Shown here piece after piece: positions 7,559-12,462 of a DNA stretch of 12,462 bases (positions within the stretch are counted from its first letter, which is position 1; the number at the start of each line of letters is the position of its first letter). The notes beneath the pieces are model-generated. The model was not told the DNA's origin, did no database searches, and saw nothing but the letters and a program-made list of their open reading frames with translations. The DNA is taken from positions 1-12,462 of the forward strand of contig CABSNF010000062.1 of NCBI GenBank assembly GCA_902478995.1, read 5' to 3'. Made by a program: the position numbers and the translations under genes. The DNA comes from an uncultured Collinsella sp. GTDB taxonomy: Bacteria > Actinomycetota > Coriobacteriia > Coriobacteriales > Coriobacteriaceae.

Positions 7559-7934
7559 GTTGAGTGGAGACTCCGCAAGCGGAAACTGCATCCCACAATT
7601 AGCGCCCGGAACGGGACACATTTTCCGTCAAGCCCTCATCCGGAAAATCCATCCCAGTTTGAGCGCCCAGACCGGGACGCACTTTCCCAAAGGGTCCTCA
7701 ACGGGAAACTGCGTCCCATAATTAGGCCGAGAAATGGGATGAACTTTCCCAATGAGAGCCAACCGGAAACCACGTCCCAGAATCAGCCCCCAAAGTGGGA
7801 CGCATTTTCCCAACGAGCCTCAACCGGAAAATACATCCCGGAATCCAGCTGAATAGTGGGACACACTTTCCCAATCGGGTCCCAAGCGGAAACTGCATCC
7901 CATTCCAGACAAGAATTCCGGGACACACTTTCCG
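7559..7934. repeat. Tandem array of 61-62 bp palindromic units, right array
   Basis: The same unit as at 2809-3285. Left arms start at 7612, 7673, 7735, 7796, 7857 and 7919 (steps 61, 62, 61, 61, 62). It opens with a unit lacking its left arm: loop and right arm at 7559-7595, joined directly to the terminator. It closes with a left arm only, at 7919-7934, running into the cap. Five complete hairpins remain. Its loops share the CCAATGAGAGCC type with the left array on the same strand, although the caps are inverted. Open frames crossing it are not genes. Confidence 0.92.
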
Positions 7935-8026
7935 CAAACAAAGAAGGCCACATAACGTGGCCTTCGTCTTGCGCAGGACTGTCCGAGCAGGGAACCTTAT
8001 ATGCCTCCGCCTGGACAGACGTTTCA
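7930..8026 (-). repeat. Cap element, right copy (inverted)
   Basis: Read on the minus strand this repeats 2641-2736: the outer TGAAACGTC (8018-8026), then the well-conserved core (7939-7995) with the same hairpin, then TGCGGAA leading into the palindrome array. It follows the 3' end of the sulfatase gene just as the left cap follows the flavodoxin gene. Confidence 0.85.
7935..7965 (-). terminator. Terminator-like hairpin after the sulfatase gene
   Basis: On the minus strand GAAGGCCAC and GTGGCCTTC (pairing 7957-7965 with 7943-7951) form a perfect 9-bp stem with a 5-nt loop, followed by TTTGTTTG. It lies about 85 nt past the sulfatase stop codon. The stem is identical to the one at 2701-2723 and only the loop differs. 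Confidence 0.65.
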
Positions 8027-8048
8027 GTTGTGGCTCAGCAGCTAGCAG

Positions 8049-10349
8049 CTACTTAATCTTGGTCGTACCCGGCGCCAGGTTGGGGTCGGTCTCGTTGGCC
8101 TCGGTCTGGAAGTGCTCGGTGTACACATTCTTGCCGTCACGGAACATCTCGTAGTACTGCATCTTGGCGTAATCCTCGCGCGCCTTGGTTGCGGCTGCGG
8201 CATCGGCGTCGTCACCGGTGACGTTGGAGGAAAGCGCCCAGCGCAGGCTGGCGTCCTCGTAGCCCACCGAGTTGATAGCGGGCAGCGACTCGCGCAGCGT
8301 CATGTGCGCCTTCTGGTAGTCGGTCAGCGGTGCGCCGATCAGCTGCATAAGCTGCGTGGACAGGTAGTTGGTGGACAGGTCGTCGACCTCGCTCGTCTGG
8401 TTGCAGCCGGCAACGTCGTAGTTAGCCCAAATGATGTAGTCGGTCTGCCACAAGCGCTCCTGGTGGGTGGCGTCGTCCTCGCCGGTAAACCACTTATCGT
8501 TGAATTTGGACGGGAAGAACGGCTGATGGTCGCCCCAGAACACCACGACCACCTTGCGGTCGAGTTTGCTCAGGGCGTTGAGGAAGTAACGCAGCGCCTG
8601 GTCGGACTGCTCGATGCACGAGACGTACTCGTCGACATCGGAGAGCGTGCCGTCCTCGATGGTCTTGGCGTCCAGATCGGTCGTGTCGATGTTTAGGTGC
8701 ATCTGCTTGTCGACCGGCAGCAGGCCCGTATCGTAGCCCGAGTGGTTCTGCATGGTCACGTCGAAGATAAACTGCGGATCGGCGTTCTGGTTGAGCATCT
8801 CAAGAATCTTGTCGTAGGTAGCCTGGTCGGTCACCATGCCGCGCAGGGTATCGGCGCCCTGGAAATCGTTGATGGACAGGAACTGGTCAAAGCCAAAGTC
8901 CTTGTAGACGTTCTCGCGGTTCCAGTTGGTGGCGTGGTTGGGGTGCATGGCCGTGGTGGAATATCCGAGCGACTTGAACTGCTCTGCCAGGTTCCCGGTC
9001 GTTTCCATGTTGTAGATGGTGTAGGGGTACACGCCCGAGCCCAGGTTGGCCATGGAGTTGCCGGTCATAAACTCAAACTCGGTATTGGCGGTGCCGCCGC
9101 CGTAGGCGCTCACGTAGAGCTTGCCGCGGCTGAGGCAGTTGGACAGGTTCTTAAAGTACTGCGGGCCTTCGTAGCCGGCGCGCATGTTCTGGTAGATCGA
9201 AAGATCCGAGAAGGTCTCGTTCATGATGGCGATGACCGTGGGCTTCTCGCTGTCGAACTGCTCCTTTGCGGCGGCGCGCTCGTCGCTCTCGGCCGCGTCG
9301 GACTTGTCGTAGGCCTTGGCGTACTTTTTGAGCGTGGCCTTGGCATCGTCGACGGAGTAGTCGGCGGGTTTGGGCGGCTTGATGGACTGCGCTGCGCTAA
9401 TGAAAGCGGGCAGGTAGCCCTCGCGCCAGTAGCTCTCGAGCGGGCGCCAGGTGTAGACGGTGATGCCGAGGGTGTTGTAGTAGTCGATGAGCGTGACGTG
9501 TGCGGTCACACCGCCCAGGCACAGCACGGCGACGAGCAGGTTGGTGAGCAGCATGCGCTTGGCGTTGGCGGCGCCCTTCTGACGGTGCGGTGCCACCAGG
9601 CCGGCGTACTCGCACAGCAGCATGGCGATGGCGGTAAAGCCCATGGACAGCACGCAGAACAGTGAGATCGAGAAGGTGTAGCCGGTGCCGGCGACCGCGG
9701 CGGCGGTGGAGATGGCCGAAAGGTCGCCCGGCTGGATGGGCATGGATTTAAATGTGATGACGAAGAACTCGGCAATGCCCAGGACAAAGAGGGCAAAGGC
9801 CAGGACCGCGGGAGCTGCGCCGTGGCGCTGGAACAGGAAGAACAGGCCGGTCATGAGCGTGGTGATGATGGCCCACTCGAGCAGGATGCACAGGGGGTAG
9901 ACCCAGGTAAAGTCGTGGTTGGACGATACCTCCATGCCTAGCAGCGCAAAGACGCCGGCGAGCAGCAGGCACAGCACGGCGGCGACGAGTGGCTTGCCCA
10001 CAAAGGCGCCGCACAGGCGGGCTAGCTTGCCGGTGGGGGCGGGGGCGTCGGGCTTGGCGAACGCAAAGACACGCGGGGCGATGCGGTCGCGGGCGATACT
10101 GGCCCAGGCGCAGCCGGTGAGGATGGCATTGGTCAGGATGAGCATCACAAAGGCGAGCGGCTCGTTTTGCGCGACGAGGCCAATAGCGCCCCAGACAGTC
10201 AAAAAGACCTGGAACAGGCCGAAGGCGACACTCCACCCAAGAGCGCTTTTGGCAACGGTGCCCGACTGAGCGCGAATGGCCTTGGCCTCGCGCAAGACAA
10301 GGTAGACGGTCGCCGCAAGACCGACGAGCGAGATGGCGGCAGCGAACAT
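8049..10349 (-). CDS. LTA-synthase-like membrane sulfatase/phosphoglycerol transferase
   Basis: A 766-residue polytopic enzyme of the LtaS/sulfatase superfamily. It probably transfers phosphoglycerol or a similar group to a cell-envelope glycopolymer on the outer membrane face. About eight hydrophobic helices fill residues 1-290, against five in classical LtaS, followed by a linker and the extracellular catalytic domain (about 365-690). Residues matching the LtaS active site are Glu378 (MNETF), nucleophile Thr420 (GGGTANTEF), Trp476 and Arg478 (NWNREN), His536 (MQNH), and Asp607-His608 (WGDHQP). All are present, so it should be active. SMPIQPGDL near 203-211 resembles a motif before the catalytic part in this family. 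ATG 10349 is set by GAGGAG 7 bases upstream; a GTG at 10364 overlaps that site and is less likely. It is single-gene, divergent from the nitroreductase. Exact product is uncertain; cell-wall glycopolymer modification is an alternative to true LTA synthesis. Confidence 0.88.
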   Translation of the reverse strand: MFAAAISLVGLAATVYLVLREAKAIRAQSGTVAKSALGWSVAFGLFQVFLTVWGAIGLVAQNEPLAFVMLILTNAILTGCAWASIARDRIAPRVFAFAKPDAPAPTGKLARLCGAFVGKPLVAAVLCLLLAGVFALLGMEVSSNHDFTWVYPLCILLEWAIITTLMTGLFFLFQRHGAAPAVLAFALFVLGIAEFFVITFKSMPIQPGDLSAISTAAAVAGTGYTFSISLFCVLSMGFTAIAMLLCEYAGLVAPHRQKGAANAKRMLLTNLLVAVLCLGGVTAHVTLIDYYNTLGITVYTWRPLESYWREGYLPAFISAAQSIKPPKPADYSVDDAKATLKKYAKAYDKSDAAESDERAAAKEQFDSEKPTVIAIMNETFSDLSIYQNMRAGYEGPQYFKNLSNCLSRGKLYVSAYGGGTANTEFEFMTGNSMANLGSGVYPYTIYNMETTGNLAEQFKSLGYSTTAMHPNHATNWNRENVYKDFGFDQFLSINDFQGADTLRGMVTDQATYDKILEMLNQNADPQFIFDVTMQNHSGYDTGLLPVDKQMHLNIDTTDLDAKTIEDGTLSDVDEYVSCIEQSDQALRYFLNALSKLDRKVVVVFWGDHQPFFPSKFNDKWFTGEDDATHQERLWQTDYIIWANYDVAGCNQTSEVDDLSTNYLSTQLMQLIGAPLTDYQKAHMTLRESLPAINSVGYEDASLRWALSSNVTGDDADAAAATKAREDYAKMQYYEMFRDGKNVYTEHFQTEANETDPNLAPGTTKIK

Positions 10350-10356
10350 GCTGAGA

Positions 10357-10362
10357 CTCCTC
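10357..10362 (-). promoter_or_regulatory. Ribosome binding site fixing the sulfatase start
   Basis: GAGGAG on the minus strand lies 7 bases before ATG 10349. It overlaps the in-frame GTG at 10364, which is therefore unlikely to be the start. Confidence 0.75.
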
Positions 10363-10364
10363 AC

Positions 10365-10562
10365 AAACTAAAACGTACGAAAGCGGGGGTTTACCCGATT
10401 GTTACCAAGATATGCGCTGCAATTGGTGTCTGCGCACAACAACCAGCCATATTAACGCGCACGTGTGGCGGTGTGGCGCAATGTAGTGGCGACCTGCGCG
10501 ATAATGGACGGGAATTACACGGAAACGTAAAGGCTTCTTAAAGAATTAGCGAGGATGAGGCG
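10365..10562. other. Divergent intergenic region, sulfatase and nitroreductase
   Basis: About 200 bases that must hold promoters for both genes. An exact 8-bp tandem repeat GTGTGGCG (10463-10478) is followed by a related TAGTGGCG nearby. I see no convincing -35/-10 pair on either strand; TTACAC (10515-10520) with TTAAAG (10538-10543) is a poor candidate for the rightward gene. No RNA gene is recognised. Confidence 0.4.
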
Positions 10563-11411
10563 ATGAACGAGCAGGTTTGCACCAAGGCTGTGGATACGAA
10601 CGGTTATCCGGTCGAGACGACGGGCAATGCGGTGCTGGACACGTTGGAGCACCGTTCCTCCACGCGTGTCTTTGCGCGTGATGACGACGACCGCCCCGTG
10701 GCGGTGACCGACGAGCAGCGGGCGGCGATTCTGCATGCGGCGAGCCGTGCGCCGTCGGCAGGCGCCATGATGATGTATTCCATCGTAAGCATTCGCGAGC
10801 AGGCTACGCTGGACCGCCTCGCCGACCTGTGCGATCACCAGCCCATGATCGCCAAGGCGCCCTGGGCACTAATATTTGTGGTCGATTATGCCAAGTGGAT
10901 CGATCTGTTTGAGCACGTGGGCTGCTTTGAGCCCGAGTTTGTCGAGCGTACGGGCAAGGCGCCCCGCCGCGCGCCGGGTCTGGGCGACTTTGCCATCGCG
11001 GCCCAGGACGCCGTGATCGCTGCGCAAAACGCCGTGGTTGCCGCCGAGGCCCTGGGGCTGGGGAGCTGCTACATCGGCGATATCGTCGAGAATGCCGAGG
11101 AAGTTGCCGAGCTGCTGGACTTGCCGCCCTATACCATGCCGCTGTCGATGCTCATCATCGGCACGCCCCGTAAGGAGCGTCCGGCCATTGCGCATCCCGT
11201 GGTGAACCTGGTGCACGAGGAGCGCTACTGCCGCGCCGATGCCGCGACCATGGACGCGCAGGTGGCCGAGATGGACGCGATGTTCCGTCCGCATGCCCGC
11301 GAGGTGGGGGAGCGCGTCGTGGACATCTATACCCGTAAGCACACGAGTCTCTTTATGGCCGAGATGGGCCGCTCCATGGAGTGGTGGTTCAAAAATTGGC
11401 TTGGAAAATGA
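10563..11411 (+). CDS. Nitroreductase-family FMN oxidoreductase
   Basis: A 282-residue cytoplasmic protein of the nitroreductase fold, expected to be an FMN-dependent homodimer reducing nitro compounds, quinones or similar acceptors with NAD(P)H. Motifs seen are RSSTR at 31-35 (FMN phosphate contact), SRAPSAGAMM at 61-70 (the usual SAPSA-type loop), the helix GDFAIAAQDAVIAAQN at 141-156, GLGSCYIGD at 165-173 and IIGTP at 198-202. The C-terminal tail of about 60 residues after the core is longer than in NfsA/NfsB-type enzymes and ends in a tryptophan-rich WWFKNW. The start follows GAGG at 10551-10554, 8 bases upstream. A strong hairpin follows the stop codon at once, so it is probably a single-gene unit. 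Physiological substrate is unknown. Confidence 0.9.
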   Translation: MNEQVCTKAVDTNGYPVETTGNAVLDTLEHRSSTRVFARDDDDRPVAVTDEQRAAILHAASRAPSAGAMMMYSIVSIREQATLDRLADLCDHQPMIAKAPWALIFVVDYAKWIDLFEHVGCFEPEFVERTGKAPRRAPGLGDFAIAAQDAVIAAQNAVVAAEALGLGSCYIGDIVENAEEVAELLDLPPYTMPLSMLIIGTPRKERPAIAHPVVNLVHEERYCRADAATMDAQVAEMDAMFRPHAREVGERVVDIYTRKHTSLFMAEMGRSMEWWFKNWLGK

Positions 11412-11412
11412 C

Positions 11413-11447
11413 GAATGTGACAAAGGGAAAGTCCCTTTGTCACATTC
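11413..11447 (+). terminator. Perfect 16-bp hairpin after the nitroreductase gene
   Basis: GAATGTGACAAAGGGA (11413-11428) pairs without mismatch with TCCCTTTGTCACATTC (11432-11447) across a 3-nt loop, starting two bases after the stop codon. There is no T-tract, so it is not a textbook intrinsic terminator. It may protect the 3' end, terminate with help, or belong to a dispersed palindromic repeat family. Confidence 0.6.
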
Positions 11448-11508
11448 CATATCGCCGAGGTGGCTTAAAGGCTGTATAAATGTTTATCTAGCTGGGAAAA
11501 CAGTGCCA

Positions 11509-11535
11509 TTCAAACATGGGCCGATTACCTATAAT
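11509..11535 (+). promoter_or_regulatory. Candidate kup promoter
   Basis: A consensus -10 box TATAAT (11530-11535) lies 35 bases before the kup start. The best upstream match is TTCAAA (11509-11514) at a short 15-bp spacing, so the -35 box is weak. The predicted leader is about 30 nt, too short for the c-di-AMP riboswitch that precedes some actinobacterial potassium-transport genes; none is seen. Confidence 0.5.
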
Positions 11536-11570
11536 TCCTTCGAACATTAAAGTTGGGAGGAAACCGGCTT

Positions 11571-12414
11571 ATGGAACAAAAGGCCAAGGAGGCAGCTTCG
11601 CACGCTGCGATTCCCGTGAGCATCTCGGCGATGCTCGTCACGCTGGGCGTGGTGTACGGCGATATCGGCACCAGCCCTATGTATGTAACCAAGGCGCTCG
11701 TTGCCGGCAACGGCGGCATCGGAAGCGTCACGGAGGAGTTCGTGCTCGGCGCGCTCTCCCTTGTCGTGTGGACGGTCACGCTGCTGACCACCATCAAGTA
11801 TGTGCTCATCTCGCTGCGCGCCGATAACCATGGTGAGGGCGGCATCTTTGCCCTGTACAGCCTGGTCAAGCGCTGCGGCAAGTGGCTCATCATCCCCGCC
11901 ATGCTGGGTGGCGCCGCGCTGCTCGCCGACGGCATCCTGACACCTGCCGTTACCGTTACCACGGCCATCGAGGGCCTGCGCACCATCCCGGCGGTCCATG
12001 CCGTGCTGGGCGATGACCAGGGTCGCGTCGTCGCCATTACGCTCGCCATCATCATCGTGCTCTTCTTGGTACAGCGCATCGGTACGGCCAAGATCGGTCA
12101 CGCCTTTGGCCCCATCATGACGCTGTGGTTCCTGTTCCTGGGCGGCACGGGTCTGTTCTTTGTTTTCCAGCACCCCGCCGTGCTGCTGTGCCTCAACCCG
12201 GTGCGCGGCATCGCCTTTTTGCTGAGCCCCAACAACCACGCGGGCATCATGATTCTGGGCAGTTGCTTCCTCGCCACCACCGGTGCCGAGGCGCTCTACT
12301 CCGACATGGGCCACGTCGGCCGCGGCAACATCTACGCTACCTGGCCGTTCGTTAAGTGCTGCCTGCTGCTTTCCTATATGGGCCAGGGCGCTTGGCTTAT
12401 GAACAACGCTGCCA
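11571..12414 (+). CDS. kup: Kup-family potassium uptake protein, 3' truncated
   Basis: The N-terminal 281 codons of a KUP/HAK/KT potassium transporter, a polytopic membrane protein that imports K+ with protons. Conserved blocks are YGDIGTSP at 29-36, RADNHGEGG at 83-91, [20 protein letters not shown] at 117-136, [11 protein letters not shown] at 171-181, [16 protein letters not shown] at 237-252 and SYMGQGA at 268-274. Full-length relatives have roughly 600-700 residues, so more than half is missing. The cut is technical: adapter starts at 12415, and the apparent tail [11 protein letters not shown] is translated adapter. ATG 11571 follows GGAGG (11556-11560) by 10 bases; the in-frame TTG at 11553 overlaps that site and is rejected. 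Confidence 0.95.
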
Positions 12415-12462
12415 CTGTCTCTTATACACATCTGACGCTGCCGACGAAGCTAGAAGTGTAGA
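12415..12462 (-). other. Nextera read-1 adapter, i5 index and P5 start (artefact)
   Basis: 12415-12447 is the reverse complement of the Nextera read-1 adapter (CTGTCTCTTATACACATCT onward). 12448-12455, AGCTAGAA, is in the i5 index position and is the reverse complement of TTCTAGCT, which I recall as index S515. 12456-12462 starts the P5 sequence. None of it is genomic. Confidence 0.97.

Noticed and set aside
7628..8154. Short open frames across the right array and cap
   Set aside because: They translate the same palindromes and the cap. The resemblance between cap peptides at both ends reflects DNA homology, not a protein.
8112..9665. Long plus-strand open frames opposite the sulfatase gene
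   Set aside because: They are shadows of a GC-rich gene. The minus-strand frame has all catalytic motifs and a good ribosome binding site.
11448..11570. c-di-AMP riboswitch before kup
   Set aside because: The leader after the TATAAT box is only about 30 nt and no conserved riboswitch core is visible.
11553..11570. Alternative TTG start for kup
   Set aside because: It overlaps the GGAGG ribosome binding site that serves ATG 11571.

Overview
The window reads as one complete assembled contig of about 12.4 kb with sequencing adapter left on both ends: bases 1-32 and 12415-12462 are Illumina Nextera sequence, so the biological sequence is 33-12414. It is GC-rich and densely coded. Gram-positive traits are a sortase-type surface protein and an LTA-synthase-like membrane sulfatase. 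Together with the protein style these suggest an anaerobic gut actinobacterium of the class Coriobacteriia, most like Collinsella; this is an inference from memory, not a search result.

Layout. (1) 65-1924 (+): an ABC exporter half-transporter, probably one subunit of a heterodimer whose partner lay upstream and is cut off. (2) 2052-2603 (+): a small cysteine-containing flavodoxin-fold protein. (3) 2641-3285: a non-coding block with an about 96-nt 'cap' element holding a terminator-like hairpin, a 30-nt inverted repeat around it, then a tandem array of 61-62 bp palindromic units. (4) 3301-3378: three copies of an AAAATGAG motif, then a large cell-wall-anchored surface protein (3405-7491, +) broken by two frameshifts. 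(5) 7519-7557: its terminator, followed by a second palindromic array (7559-7934) and a second cap in inverted orientation (7930-8026). (6) 8049-10349 (-): an LTA-synthase/sulfatase-family membrane enzyme. (7) 10563-11411 (+): a nitroreductase-family protein followed by a perfect 16-bp hairpin. (8) 11571-12414 (+): the N-terminal 281 codons of a Kup potassium transporter, cut by the adapter.

The most unusual part is 2641-8026. A surface-protein locus is bracketed by two matched non-coding blocks. Each block starts at the 3' end of an outer gene (the flavodoxin gene on the left, the sulfatase gene on the right), with a cap whose hairpin is placed to end that gene's transcript. Each then runs inward into an array of near-identical palindromes at a very regular 61-62 bp period. 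The period is not a multiple of three and the arms complement each other, so these are structural DNA or RNA repeats and not coding repeats. Their function is unknown to me. The bracketed gene carries two frameshifts in an otherwise well-preserved frame, which suggests recent inactivation, phase variation or assembly error.

No operon linking all the genes is evident. The shared theme is the cell envelope (export, surface adhesion, wall-polymer synthesis, K+ uptake) plus two likely FMN-dependent proteins.
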